This document shows positions 25,761 through 38,796 of a stretch of DNA of 64,000 nucleotides, piece after piece; positions within the stretch are counted from its first letter, which is position 1, and every line of letters begins with the position of its first letter. The translations under genes and the position numbers were made by a program. The notes below the pieces were generated by a model that saw only the letters and a list, made by a program, of their open reading frames with translations, was not told the origin of the DNA and did not search any database. This DNA comes from Bacteroidales bacterium (GTDB taxonomy: Bacteria; Bacteroidota; Bacteroidia; Bacteroidales; UBA932), in NCBI GenBank assembly GCA_012744435.1, contig JAAYCA010000036.1, forward strand, positions 1-64,000. The letters are read 5' to 3'.

Positions 25761-27284
25761 CTAAAAGACTGTTATAACTGTTCGCAAATAGGTCGTCAGC
25801 TGCGGGGAGCCGCTGTCGGCGACCGTCAGCACCAGGTGGATGGTATCGCCGTCCTTCGCGTCTGCAGGGACGGTGACGGAAGTCGCAGCAGCGGAGGGAT
25901 CAGCCACGGCGACGTCTCCCTGATAGGAGCCGACCTTGTACTGGGCCCAGCTGCAGGTCAGGTCGTCCCCGTCAGGATCGGAAACGCGGACCTTCAGCTT
26001 CAGCGTCTGGCCGGGAGCGGCCGTCAGAGCCAGCGGGCCCTTCACGACCGGTTCATGGTTCACGGCGGAATAGTCCGGCGTCGTGCTCCAGGCCATGCGG
26101 GCGGCGAAGCTATTCTGGACGGCCGGCACAAAATCCGGCAGAACGGCATCCTGCGTCGCACGCATGGAGAACGGGGCCGTGAAGCCGGCCTGGCGCTCTT
26201 CGGCGGTCATTTCCCGCCGGCGTCCGGCCCAGCCGCCCCATTCCTGAACTTCCCAGGCCCGAAGGCCGTTGCCGATCAGGTTCAGGTACATCGGGGTGTC
26301 GCCCTCGCTGATGAAATTGCCTTCCGGCTGTGGCGGGGACCACACCCAGTAGCCTTGCGCCACCAGCTCTTCCGTGGTGAAGCCCTTCAAGCCGAAGTAG
26401 TCGGTGAAGTCGCCGGGAGCCATCTGCTTGCCATCGCCCCAGACGCGGTACATCGCGCCGAAGGGTCCCTGGCTCTTGATCTTTTCGGCCGTCCAGGCCG
26501 AAGAAAAATACAGTGTATCCGCCGGATCCAGTACGCCCCGCTTGGCGCCATAGCCCAGCGAGATGACACCGGCATTCAGGATGATGGACTCGATGTCGGG
26601 CCACTCTTTCTGGACGTAATCCCGGTAGGTCTGGTCCTGCTGGCCGGAGAGGCAGAATTTGGCCTTGGCGGACACCTTGGCCTTGATGGCAGTCCATTCC
26701 GGCGTCCCCTCATACTGCTCCTGGATGCTCTTCAGTGCCCGGGAAGCCGTGCTGGGACCGCCCCAGACCTGGATGAAGACCGGCCGGGGATCATCGTCCA
26801 GCAGTACCTGCCTGATCAGGTCGGAGCCCGGCGTATCGTGCTCCATTTCGCCTTCAAACCAGACGTTGCCTTCTCGGATGATAGATTTGAGATACTCCGG
26901 ACTAGGATAGTCCGGGTTGTGCTTCACCAGATTCGGATACACCTGCGCATAGGCCTCCACATCCTCGTCGATGAATCGCTCCCCTTCCGCCCAGCGCCAG
27001 TGGGTCTGCGGGCCCAGGTCACGCCCGGCCCGGGCATATTCACGGCCCGGGATATACTGTGTCGTGCCCTTACCGTCGCCCTTCCAGTGGAACTGGCTGC
27101 TGGCATAGATCAGGCCCTCCGTATCGAAATCGGTGGAGAACAGCAGATAGCGGATGAGCGAATTGTGGTCATCCAGCTCCGGATCGCAGGTCACGATCAC
27201 CCGGGGTTTGAGGGGTTCAGCCTGCCGGGAGCACGCAGCAAACAATACGGTTACAAGTACTAAAGGGAAGAAGAATCGTTTCAT
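25761..27284 (-). CDS. Sde0182-type (DUF1593) nucleoside-hydrolase-like protein, second copy
   Basis: 507 residues with a lipoprotein-like or secretory start (VTVLFAACSRQ, Cys near residue 19). The large N-terminal domain begins RVIVTCDPELDDHNSLIRYL, a nucleoside-hydrolase-like metal loop. It continues with FIQVWGGPSTASRAL (about residues 155-170) and the pattern LCLSGQQDQTY. The last 100 residues form an Ig-like domain (LKLKVRVSDPDGDDLTCSW). The family is named after a Saccharophagus protein isolated by cellulose binding; its reaction is not established. It overlaps the preceding DUF1593 gene by one base and is clearly its paralogue. Confidence 0.85.
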   Translation of the reverse strand: MKRFFFPLVLVTVLFAACSRQAEPLKPRVIVTCDPELDDHNSLIRYLLFSTDFDTEGLIYASSQFHWKGDGKGTTQYIPGREYARAGRDLGPQTHWRWAEGERFIDEDVEAYAQVYPNLVKHNPDYPSPEYLKSIIREGNVWFEGEMEHDTPGSDLIRQVLLDDDPRPVFIQVWGGPSTASRALKSIQEQYEGTPEWTAIKAKVSAKAKFCLSGQQDQTYRDYVQKEWPDIESIILNAGVISLGYGAKRGVLDPADTLYFSSAWTAEKIKSQGPFGAMYRVWGDGKQMAPGDFTDYFGLKGFTTEELVAQGYWVWSPPQPEGNFISEGDTPMYLNLIGNGLRAWEVQEWGGWAGRRREMTAEERQAGFTAPFSMRATQDAVLPDFVPAVQNSFAARMAWSTTPDYSAVNHEPVVKGPLALTAAPGQTLKLKVRVSDPDGDDLTCSWAQYKVGSYQGDVAVADPSAAATSVTVPADAKDGDTIHLVLTVADSGSPQLTTYLRTVITVF

Positions 27285-28897
27285 TACTTGACGGTTATGA
27301 TGGTTCGCAGATACTTGGTCAGCACCGGATCACCGTTGTCCCGGGCCTGGAGGACGAAGTGGATCGTGTCGCCGCTCTTGGCGTCGGCGGGCACGGTGAA
27401 GGTGGTCTCGGCCGTCTCGGGGCTGTCCACGGAAAGGGCCTCGGCATTGGTCAGCACATAGCTGCCCACCGGGAAGTACCACCATTTCAGCGCAAGGGCA
27501 TCGCCGTCGGGATCGGTGGCTTTCGCCTTGATCTTGAGGGTCTCGCCGGGAGCCGCCGTCAGTTCGAACGGGCCCTTCAGCTCAGGATAATGGTTCGCAT
27601 CGGCAAAAGCGGGCGTCACAGACCACTTCATACGCGCAGCCTCGGAGAGATTCCGTTCGGGAGCCATGTTGGGGAAGGTATGGTCCTCCGCTCCGCCGCC
27701 ACGCATCATGGCCATCATCGCCGCCATGTCGGGAGAGCTGTTCGTCCCTGTCGAGGGCGCCGGCCCCGGGCGGTTGCCCGGCTGGCGGCCCATCGTAGAG
27801 ATATTGGTGCCCATATAGCGGGGATGCCCGGACTCCGGTGCGCCTCTCTTGATGTCCCAGCGACCGCTCCAGCCACCCCAGGTCGGATCCTCCCAGGCGC
27901 GGAGACCATTGTCGATCATCATGTAGAAACAGCCGCTGTCACCGTCGCCGTAGAGGGTGCCCTTCGGCTGGATGTTGCTCCAGACATAGTAGCCTTCGGC
28001 TCGCATCTCGTCGGCGGTCTTGCCGGCGGACGGGCCGATGAAGTCGGTCATGTCGCCGGGGACCATCTGCTTGCCGTCACCCCAGAGGCGCACACGGGCA
28101 CCGATCGGGCCGATGGTCATGTATTTCGCCGTCCACTCGGGATCGGTCAGGCTGGGATTGCCGCTGTAGCGGCCCATCTGGGCATTGGTGCTCCACACCC
28201 AGACATCCGGCCAGTTCACGGCAATATACTTATTGTAAGCGTTGTCCTGGTCGCCGGAGAGGCAGAGGATTACTTTTTCGTTGACCTTCTTTACGATAGC
28301 GTCCCATTCGGCCGTTCCCTTGTACTCATCCTCGATGCTGCGCAGGGCAGCGGCGATGGAAGAGGAGCCGCCCCAGGCCTGGATGAAGAGCGGGCCCGGC
28401 TTGTCGTCCAGGATGTTTTCCTTGATCAGCTTGGAGCCGTCCGTGTCGTAAGAATAGTCTCCCTCGAAGATGCAATTGCCCCACTTGGTCACGCTGCGCA
28501 GGTACTCCGGGGTCGGGTAGCGCTTGTCGTGGACTTTCAGATTCGCGTAGCACTGTTCATAAGCATCGATAATGTCATCGATGAAGCGCTCTTCGGGATT
28601 GAAGCGCCAGGAAGTCTGCGGGCCGAGGCCCATGTTGTCATACTCGCCGCCCGGGATGAACTGGGTCGTGCCCTTGCCGTCGCCGAGCCAGTGGAAACGG
28701 CTGCTGGTATAGACCAGGCCGTCGATCTGGAAGTCGGTGGCATGCAGCAGGAACCGGACCATGGAATTGTTGTCGTCCAGCTCGGGGTCGCAGGTGACGA
28801 TGGTGCGGGGCGCCTGGAAGGTGCCGTCTTTGGGAGCGCAGGCCACGGAAAGCAGCGCAGCCACGCCCAGGAGGGAGGAAAGGAAAAACCGTTTCAT
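27284..28897 (-). CDS. Sde0182-type (DUF1593) nucleoside-hydrolase-like protein, first copy
   Basis: 537 residues from the ATG at 28897 (MKRFFLSSLLG), with a lipobox ending SVAC at about residue 20. It shares with the following gene the loop RTIVTCDPELDDNNSMVRFL, FIQAWGGSSSIAAAL, ILCLSGDQDNAY and the Ig-like tail. It differs by an inserted stretch of about 50 residues rich in Met, Pro, Gly and Asn (around residues 360-410, including PDMAAMMAMMRGGG), probably a flexible loop. It is the first gene of a five-gene unit with its own probable promoter. Confidence 0.85.
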   Translation of the reverse strand: MKRFFLSSLLGVAALLSVACAPKDGTFQAPRTIVTCDPELDDNNSMVRFLLHATDFQIDGLVYTSSRFHWLGDGKGTTQFIPGGEYDNMGLGPQTSWRFNPEERFIDDIIDAYEQCYANLKVHDKRYPTPEYLRSVTKWGNCIFEGDYSYDTDGSKLIKENILDDKPGPLFIQAWGGSSSIAAALRSIEDEYKGTAEWDAIVKKVNEKVILCLSGDQDNAYNKYIAVNWPDVWVWSTNAQMGRYSGNPSLTDPEWTAKYMTIGPIGARVRLWGDGKQMVPGDMTDFIGPSAGKTADEMRAEGYYVWSNIQPKGTLYGDGDSGCFYMMIDNGLRAWEDPTWGGWSGRWDIKRGAPESGHPRYMGTNISTMGRQPGNRPGPAPSTGTNSSPDMAAMMAMMRGGGAEDHTFPNMAPERNLSEAARMKWSVTPAFADANHYPELKGPFELTAAPGETLKIKAKATDPDGDALALKWWYFPVGSYVLTNAEALSVDSPETAETTFTVPADAKSGDTIHFVLQARDNGDPVLTKYLRTIITVK

Positions 28898-28903
28898 GAT
28901 ATG

Positions 28904-28949
28904 ATAGTTTCGTTGACTTCTCTCCGTAAAGATAAGCAAACGAAACTAT
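28904..28949. promoter_or_regulatory. Inverted repeat flanking a -7 element (putative operator)
   Basis: ATAGTTTCGTT (28904-28914) and AACGAAACTAT (28939-28949) are perfect 11-base inverted repeats with 24 bases between them. The -7 element at 28927-28934 lies between the arms. Since transcription would begin near 28922, only one arm is in the mRNA, so a protein-binding DNA site is more likely than an RNA hairpin. Confidence 0.55.
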
Positions 28950-28968
28950 AAATCAAAAGAAATCGAAA
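28927..28968 (-). promoter_or_regulatory. Promoter of the DUF1593-GH3-esterase unit, with shared upstream 14-mer
   Basis: On the minus strand TTTG (28957-28954), 19 bases, then TATCTTTA (28934-28927, one mismatch to TAnnTTTG). The leader to the ATG at 28897 would be about 25 bases. AAAAGAAATCGAAA (28955-28968, + strand) overlaps the -33 element. The same 14 bases occur at the same place in the transketolase promoter at 43535-43548. Confidence 0.52.
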
Positions 28969-29017
28969 TGTTTTTCACATGATTCAAAAATGGATCTGAT
29001 AACTGAAGTACGGAAAA

Positions 29018-29046
29018 ACCCGCCTGGATTCTCCATCCAGGCGGGT
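29018..29046 (-). terminator. Terminator within the carbohydrate locus
   Basis: The stem ACCCGCCTGGA / TCCAGGCGGGT, read on the minus strand, is followed by a run of T. It lies 20 bases after the esterase stop at 29067 and ends the middle transcription unit. Confidence 0.85.
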
Positions 29047-29066
29047 CTCCGGTTTAATCTGTAAGC

Positions 29067-31773
<2,707 letters not shown>

Positions 31774-31782
31774 ATTATTATT

Positions 31783-32985
<1,203 letters not shown>

Positions 32986-33008
32986 TTAATTATATGTTTC
33001 AGAATAAA

Positions 33009-33046
33009 AACCTGCCCGGGCCCGTTTCCCAGGCTGCGGGCAGGTT
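33009..33046 (-). terminator. Terminator after the SusC/SusD pair
   Basis: The stem AACCTGCCCG / CGGGCAGGTT, with an 18-base interior, is followed on the minus strand by TTTTTATT. It probably attenuates rather than blocks transcription, since no promoter is visible between it and the next esterase gene. Confidence 0.8.
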
Positions 33047-33072
33047 GAATCATCGCACGGAGCGGGAACAGG

Positions 33073-34647
33073 CTATACCCATCCGGGATTCTGGGTCATG
33101 TTGTCTCCGTTGACCGCCATTTCATCGGCCGGGAACGGGAACAACTCGTGCTTGCCGGTCTTGAAGCCGACCGTGCCGTCCTCGTTGTACCGCTTGTAGT
33201 TGACCGTTCCGTCCGGCTGGAGTTCCGGATGGATCGCACCGCGGTTCTTCAGAAGATTTGCGGCATCGCCCCAGCGGATGATGTTCTGGTAACGAAGACC
33301 CTCGAAGCAGAGCTCCATCCAGGACTCGTCCTTGATGAGCTGCATGGTCAGGTCGCCCTCCGTGACGGTCGGGGCCTGGGCGCGGGTGCGGATCTCGTTG
33401 ATGCAGTTGACGGCCTTGGTTTTCTCATTATTCTGGAAATAAGCCTCGGCGGCAAAGCACAGGACCTCGTCATAGCGCATGATATGATCAGGCAGCGGGT
33501 AGCGGTAGGCGGAGCCGTTGTCCTTCCAGGTCATGTACTTGCGGTTGAAATAACCTTCGCAGTCATAGATCTCCATACCGTCCTTGACACGGGTATTGAA
33601 TTCATCCTGCATATCCTGATAGGTAAGGATGAAATTCTTCAGGCGATAGCCGTCTTCGCCCTCGACCTCGACGAACTTGTCATAGAGCGCTTTGGTCGGA
33701 CAGACCTGGAAGCCGAACGGATAGGTCGCGAAGTTTGCGGTGGCCGGGCGGGTCTTGTCGAAGTTGTACTCGAACTTCTCCGCACGCAGGCCGGTCCAGG
33801 TGCCACGGAAAGTGGCGTTGGGCCCGGAATTGGATGCATCGTCGATGCCGCGCATGCAGAAGAGGTCTTCCGCGGTGACATCTCCCCGGATGGTACCGAA
33901 ATTCGTGAGGTCGGCCTGCAGGGAGAACTTCTTGCTGCCGATGATCTCGTCGTAGATTTTGGAAGCCTCACCATACTTGTTCTGCCAGAGGTATGCCTTG
34001 GCCAGCATGGCCTGGGCAAAACCCTTGGTCAGGCGGTAGGTGCCCGTGACGTCGGTCAGGGCGCCGCTGGAGATGGCGTTCTTGAGATCGGTCTCGATGG
34101 CGTTCCAGAGGACGGACGTAGACTCCACATTGCCCTGCAGGTACTCGTCCGGTCCCAGGATATGGTCCACCAGCGGAGCGGTGCCCCAGAGGGTCACGAG
34201 CTCGAAATTGGCCCATGCCCGCATGGCAAGCGCCTCGGCCCGGGCACGCTTCATCACGGCACTGTCACCGGTCACGCGTTCAAGGACCAGGTTGCAGCGA
34301 TAAATGAGGGTATAAAGTCCGGAATACAGGTTCTTGATGACACCGTTGCCGTCGGTAAACGTATATTCGCAATACTGGTAGTAGGTGCCGTCAGCACGGG
34401 AGCCGCCTCCTGTCCAGAGGTCGTCACCCAGGAAGTTCAGCAGCCAGGCAGCGCTGGATGTACCGCCGGAATGAGAGGTCTTGAACTGATAGTAAGCGGC
34501 GACGATAGCCTCTTCCGCCTCAGTATCGGTTTTGTAGAAGTCGTCGATGGCGACAACGCTATGCTGGGAGATGTTCAGTTTGTCGGAGCAGGATGAGAAC
34601 AGCATACCTGCAGCGAGAACACCGGTAATGATATATCTGAGTTTCAT
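33073..34647 (-). CDS. susD: SusD/RagB-family outer-membrane glycan-binding lipoprotein
   Basis: 524 residues from the ATG at 34647 (MKLRYIITGVLAAGMLFSSC), with Cys at residue 20 as the lipidation site. The helical SusD fold shows its early TPR-like motifs (AEEAIVAAYYQF, MRAWANFELV) and the C-terminal block typical of RagB proteins (DESWMELCFEGLRYQNIIRWGDAANLL). It would sit as a lid on the SusC barrel and capture the glycan or glycoside at the cell surface. It lies 22 bases after the SusC gene. Confidence 0.95.
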   Translation of the reverse strand: MKLRYIITGVLAAGMLFSSCSDKLNISQHSVVAIDDFYKTDTEAEEAIVAAYYQFKTSHSGGTSSAAWLLNFLGDDLWTGGGSRADGTYYQYCEYTFTDGNGVIKNLYSGLYTLIYRCNLVLERVTGDSAVMKRARAEALAMRAWANFELVTLWGTAPLVDHILGPDEYLQGNVESTSVLWNAIETDLKNAISSGALTDVTGTYRLTKGFAQAMLAKAYLWQNKYGEASKIYDEIIGSKKFSLQADLTNFGTIRGDVTAEDLFCMRGIDDASNSGPNATFRGTWTGLRAEKFEYNFDKTRPATANFATYPFGFQVCPTKALYDKFVEVEGEDGYRLKNFILTYQDMQDEFNTRVKDGMEIYDCEGYFNRKYMTWKDNGSAYRYPLPDHIMRYDEVLCFAAEAYFQNNEKTKAVNCINEIRTRAQAPTVTEGDLTMQLIKDESWMELCFEGLRYQNIIRWGDAANLLKNRGAIHPELQPDGTVNYKRYNEDGTVGFKTGKHELFPFPADEMAVNGDNMTQNPGWV

Positions 34648-34669
34648 GATCGGATTTCCGTTTGAAAGG

Positions 34670-37600
34670 TTAGAAGGAAATGTTGACACCGAAGACAGTC
34701 TTCTTCATGGAAGGATACTGACCGTAGTCGATACCGATACCGCTGGAACTGACGGAAACTTCCGGATCGAATCCAGGATACTTCGTAAAGACGAACCAGT
34801 CGTCGAGAGAGACATATACACGGACGCTGGAGAGGGCGATCTTCTCAAGCAGGGACTTCGGGAAGGTGTAGCCCAGCTGGAGCTGCTTGACCTTGAAGTA
34901 GGAGCCGTCAAAGACGTATCCGGAGCTCTCGAGGAAGTTTGCATAACTCACACCGTCCCAACCGGAAAGCTTGGCACTCGGGAACAGGCTGTTGTCTCCG
35001 GGCTTTTGCCAGCGGTTGTCGAAAATGTACTGCATCGTATTGGCCTGGATACGGGTCGAACGCGGGACGGCATAGGCGATCTCGTTGCCGGCGGCGCCGC
35101 TGGCAAATGCCGTGAAGTCAAAGCCCTTGTAGCTCATGTTGAGCGTCAAGCCATAGGTGAAGTCCGGAATACCGGAGCCGATCATGACCTTGTCGGCGTC
35201 GCTCAGGACAAGGGCATTGGCCGAATCGTTCTTGCCGTGATCCACGAAGGTCGGGTCTCCCGTCTGGGGATTGACGCCGGCATACTCGTAACCGCGCATG
35301 TACCAGATCGGATAACCTTTCTCGAAGTAGGTGGTCACGCCGGAGCCGCCGCTGCCGCCCTGCACGCGCGTCAGGGTCTCATAGACATAGGTGACTTCAT
35401 TCTTCAGGGTGGCCAGGTTGCCGCTGATCGAGTAGCTGAAGTCACCGATGCGGTCCTTCCAGCTCAGTTCGAATTCATGGCCGCGGTTGGACACATTGCC
35501 TGCATTGATCGGAGACAGGGTACCGCCGACGACCAGCGAAGAAGTCACGCTCCGCATGATCAGGTCCTTGGTCTTCTTGTCAAAGTAGTCATAGGTAAAC
35601 GCGAGTCTGTCTTTGAACATACGGAGGTCGAAACCGAGGTCGATCTGCTCGGAGGTCTCCCACTTGAGGTTGTAGTTGCCGATAGCGTTGGGCAGGGAAC
35701 CGGTCGAGTAGGAAGTGCCGGGCTCCATGCCGAGTTTGATCGTGGAAGCGATGGTCGCGGCATACATATAGTTGCTCAAGCCGGCGATGGAACCGTTCTG
35801 GCCCCAGGAAGCACGGAGCTTGAAATGGCTGACCGGGGTCAGGCCCAGGTTGCGGAAGAAATTCTCACGGGACACGGTCCAACCACCGGACACGGCCGGG
35901 AAGAAGCCCCAGCGGGTGTTGAGCGGAAGGATGGAGAGGTCGGCCGCATCCGCACGCAGGGAAGCCTGGATGTAGTAGCGGTTGTCAAAGTCGTAGGAGA
36001 CACGGCCGAAGTAGGAGAGCTCGGCATAGTTGCGCATCTCACCGCCGCTGACGGTCTTGGTGGCCGTACCGGTCTGGTTGGCGAAGTAGGCGTAGTTCGG
36101 GTCGAGCTTGGTGATACCCAGATTGTCCAGTCCGGTACCGGAGATCTGTCCGGTCACGCTGTAGTTGGAACGCCAGGAATAGGACATACCGGCCATGGCG
36201 CTCACATTGTGCCTGCGGGCGAAAGTCTGGTTGTAATTGGCGAAGTTCTCCCACTGGTAGTAGGTGTTCGTACCGCCGCTGCCGTTGATGGACACATAGT
36301 CCGTCACCGTATCGGTGTTGGTCACGCTCGGCCAGGTCACGTTCTTGCTGATGGAGCTGTTGATGGTATAGCCGAGACGGGAGGTCACGGTGACATGCGG
36401 GATCGCCGTGAAGTCAAGGGAAGAGGTACCGCGGAGCTCGAAGCGATCGTTCATCGGATCCGAAGCGTTGACGGTAATGTACGGATTGATGTTGTTCGAT
36501 TCCTGGAACGGGGACATGGAATAGTAGTCTCCATTCTCGTCCTTGATGAAGATATGGCCCTGGTCCACGAGGGACTGCATGTGGGCAGGCAGGTTATCGG
36601 CCGGATAGACAACCGGGGTAAGCGGATCCATCTGGATGACGGAAGCAGGCAGGGAAGCCATGCCGCCGGCAGCGACCGTCTTGGTCGAACTGTAACCGAA
36701 AGCGTTGTTCGTCGTGAACTTCAACCAATCCTTGATCTTGTAATCGGCGTTGATCGTCACGCTGAGGCGCTTGAAAGAGTCGTGGTCGGTGATGACCGGA
36801 CCGTCATTGTTCATGAACGATACGGAAGCATACAGGGAACCATTGTTGTTCGCGCCCTGGAAGGAAAGGTTGTGGCGCTGCATGACACCCTGCTCGAAAG
36901 CGACATCCGCCCACTTGGTGTCGGTCTTGTTGTCGTAGTAGCGGTTGATGATTTCATCGGTGACCAGATTGCCTTCCTTGACCCAGGTCAGATAGTCTTT
37001 GGCATTCAGGGCACTCGGGATGTGTGCGATGTCCGACAGGGAGAGCTGCATGTCGTAGCGGATGATGCGGCGGCCCTGGGCGGCCTTCTTGGTGGTGATG
37101 AGAACGACGCCGTTACCCGCCTGCGCACCGTAGATGGCGGCGGAGGCAGCGTCTTTCAGGACCTCCATGGACTCGATGTCGTTCGGGTCGAGCTGGGAAA
37201 TGCTGCGCATGCGCAGACCGTCCACGACATAGAGCGGGTCGGACGAGGCATTCGAGCTGTAACCACGGATACGCATGGAAGACTCGGAACCCGGAGCTCC
37301 GGACGTGCTGATGAGCTGGACGCCTGCCGTCTTGCCCTGCAGGGAATTCTGCACATCGGTGACGGAGCGGTTCTCCAGGTCGGCAGCCTTCACGGAAGAG
37401 ATGGCACCGGTGACATCGCTCTTGCGCTGCACACCGTAACCGATCACGACGGTCTCCTCGAGGAAATTGGCCTCGGGCTCCATCGTGACGTTGATCGTCG
37501 CGGAGTTGGCGGGAATCAACTGGGTGGCGTAGCCAATGAAGGAGAATTCGAGATTGGATCCCCTCGGCACGGTGACGGTGTACTTACCGTCAAGGTCGGT

Positions 37601-37759
37601 CGCGGCGCCATTGGTGGTGCCTTGCTGGAGGACACCGACCCCGATCATCGGAAGGCCCGCCTCATCGATGACGGTACCCGACACAGTGATGGTGTTCTGG
37701 GCAAGCGCCAGGCCCGTACCCAGAATCATCACCAGAACAAATGATAAGAATCGTTTCAT
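34670..37759 (-). CDS. susC: SusC/RagA-family TonB-dependent outer-membrane transporter
   Basis: 1029 residues with a signal peptide ending LALAQ. A carboxypeptidase-regulatory-like domain covers about residues 22-100 (VSGTVIDEAGLPMIGVGVL), then a TonB box-like segment (ETVVIGYGVQRKSDVTGA) and the plug (LQGKTAGVQL, SMRIRGYSS, YVVDGLRM). The beta-barrel extends to the final Phe (GVNISF). It imports an oligosaccharide or glycoside using energy from a TonB-ExbBD complex, and the ExbBD genes of this window could serve it. It lies 49 bases after the permease gene and shows no promoter of its own. Confidence 0.96.
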   Translation of the reverse strand: MKRFLSFVLVMILGTGLALAQNTITVSGTVIDEAGLPMIGVGVLQQGTTNGAATDLDGKYTVTVPRGSNLEFSFIGYATQLIPANSATINVTMEPEANFLEETVVIGYGVQRKSDVTGAISSVKAADLENRSVTDVQNSLQGKTAGVQLISTSGAPGSESSMRIRGYSSNASSDPLYVVDGLRMRSISQLDPNDIESMEVLKDAASAAIYGAQAGNGVVLITTKKAAQGRRIIRYDMQLSLSDIAHIPSALNAKDYLTWVKEGNLVTDEIINRYYDNKTDTKWADVAFEQGVMQRHNLSFQGANNNGSLYASVSFMNNDGPVITDHDSFKRLSVTINADYKIKDWLKFTTNNAFGYSSTKTVAAGGMASLPASVIQMDPLTPVVYPADNLPAHMQSLVDQGHIFIKDENGDYYSMSPFQESNNINPYITVNASDPMNDRFELRGTSSLDFTAIPHVTVTSRLGYTINSSISKNVTWPSVTNTDTVTDYVSINGSGGTNTYYQWENFANYNQTFARRHNVSAMAGMSYSWRSNYSVTGQISGTGLDNLGITKLDPNYAYFANQTGTATKTVSGGEMRNYAELSYFGRVSYDFDNRYYIQASLRADAADLSILPLNTRWGFFPAVSGGWTVSRENFFRNLGLTPVSHFKLRASWGQNGSIAGLSNYMYAATIASTIKLGMEPGTSYSTGSLPNAIGNYNLKWETSEQIDLGFDLRMFKDRLAFTYDYFDKKTKDLIMRSVTSSLVVGGTLSPINAGNVSNRGHEFELSWKDRIGDFSYSISGNLATLKNEVTYVYETLTRVQGGSGGSGVTTYFEKGYPIWYMRGYEYAGVNPQTGDPTFVDHGKNDSANALVLSDADKVMIGSGIPDFTYGLTLNMSYKGFDFTAFASGAAGNEIAYAVPRSTRIQANTMQYIFDNRWQKPGDNSLFPSAKLSGWDGVSYANFLESSGYVFDGSYFKVKQLQLGYTFPKSLLEKIALSSVRVYVSLDDWFVFTKYPGFDPEVSVSSSGIGIDYGQYPSMKKTVFGVNISF

Positions 37760-37808
37760 CTTTTGGTTTGAATTGACTGTTATGAAATAATGAGTGAGTT
37801 TATCTTGC

Positions 37809-38783
37809 TTAGTTGGACGCCGCGATGATCACCAGTGCGGCGAGGAAGCACAGGAACATGGCATAGACGTATTTCATGGTGCCCTTCGGGGCATCCTTGA
37901 ACTCACGCCATATCAGCACGCCCCAGATCATCGCAATGAGCGGGGAGGCATTGGAGAGAGCATAGGATACGGCCTTGTTGACGGGCGCCTGCGCGGTCAT
38001 GAAGCTGATAACCATGCCGCTCATCCAGATAAAGCCGCCCAACATGCCGATGAGGTGGGTCCGGGCATCTCCCTTCTGGAAATAGTCCTTCATCGTCACC
38101 CGGCCTTCCACCGAATAGCGCATCGCCACCGGACAGAAGAGGAAGGTGCTTATAAGAACCGCCACGGCAAAGAAGAACACAGCCTGATACGGCGAGAGGG
38201 TCGCCACGCCGCCGAAGTTGGGAGCGGTACCCTTGACGACAAGACCGTAGAAGAAAGCGAAGCCGAAACCGGAAATGATTGCGAAGATGATACCCGCCAA
38301 CGGGCTCTTTTTCTGGCTCGTTGTCAACCGACGGTATGACACGGCGCAGAGCACCATCGCGGCAACGGCCAGCACGACACCCGTCCACAGGAGCGGCTTG
38401 TTGCCGGTGAAGCCGGAACTGAAGTAGTTGAAAATGATGCCGCCGACCCAGCCGAGGCCGCCGCCGATCGGGAATCCGACCGCCATGCCCGCCACGCCGT
38501 TCGCCGCAGTCAGAAAAATGTTGGAGAAATTCCAGATCACACCGCCGAGCAGAGGCCAGAGCACGGCACTCCAGGACAAGTTCTCAAAGAGATGCCCGCC
38601 ATTGAAGAGCAGCAAACCCAGCACCGCCGTCACGAACAGGCCGGCGATATAGTCCCAGTAGAACAGGAAGGACTGCCAGTCCTTCTTCTGGACCATCTTT
38701 TGCGTGTTGGCCCAGGATCCCCAGCAGATGCAGCAATAGATGCAGCAGATCATCGCGAGGGCGACATTGTTGACGAGTACCAT
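37809..38783 (-). CDS. GRP/DMT-type sugar permease
   Basis: 324 residues, almost wholly membrane, with about ten segments. It resembles the GRP (glucose/ribose porter) branch of the drug/metabolite transporter superfamily. Marks are the early CWGSWANTQKM, the glycine-rich VGFPIGGGLGWVGG near residue 103 and the helix pairs in both halves. Related Bacteroides genes sit in ribose clusters, which fits import of a pentose released in the periplasm. It lies between the isomerase gene (13 bases) and the SusC gene (49 bases). Confidence 0.82.
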   Translation of the reverse strand: MVLVNNVALAMICCIYCCICWGSWANTQKMVQKKDWQSFLFYWDYIAGLFVTAVLGLLLFNGGHLFENLSWSAVLWPLLGGVIWNFSNIFLTAANGVAGMAVGFPIGGGLGWVGGIIFNYFSSGFTGNKPLLWTGVVLAVAAMVLCAVSYRRLTTSQKKSPLAGIIFAIISGFGFAFFYGLVVKGTAPNFGGVATLSPYQAVFFFAVAVLISTFLFCPVAMRYSVEGRVTMKDYFQKGDARTHLIGMLGGFIWMSGMVISFMTAQAPVNKAVSYALSNASPLIAMIWGVLIWREFKDAPKGTMKYVYAMFLCFLAALVIIAASN

Positions 38784-38796
38784 AATACTTTATGCT

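Noticed and set aside
34547..37744. A 1065-codon open frame on the + strand opposite the SusC gene, and similar long antisense frames at 30043-33048, 24017-25723 and 7586-9700
   Set aside because: GC-rich genes leave the complementary strand free of stops. The translations lack family motifs, while the opposite strand encodes complete, recognisable proteins.
37760..37808. A separate promoter for the SusC/SusD pair
   Set aside because: The 49-base gap contains no TAnnTTTG on the minus strand, so transcription from the transketolase unit is more likely.
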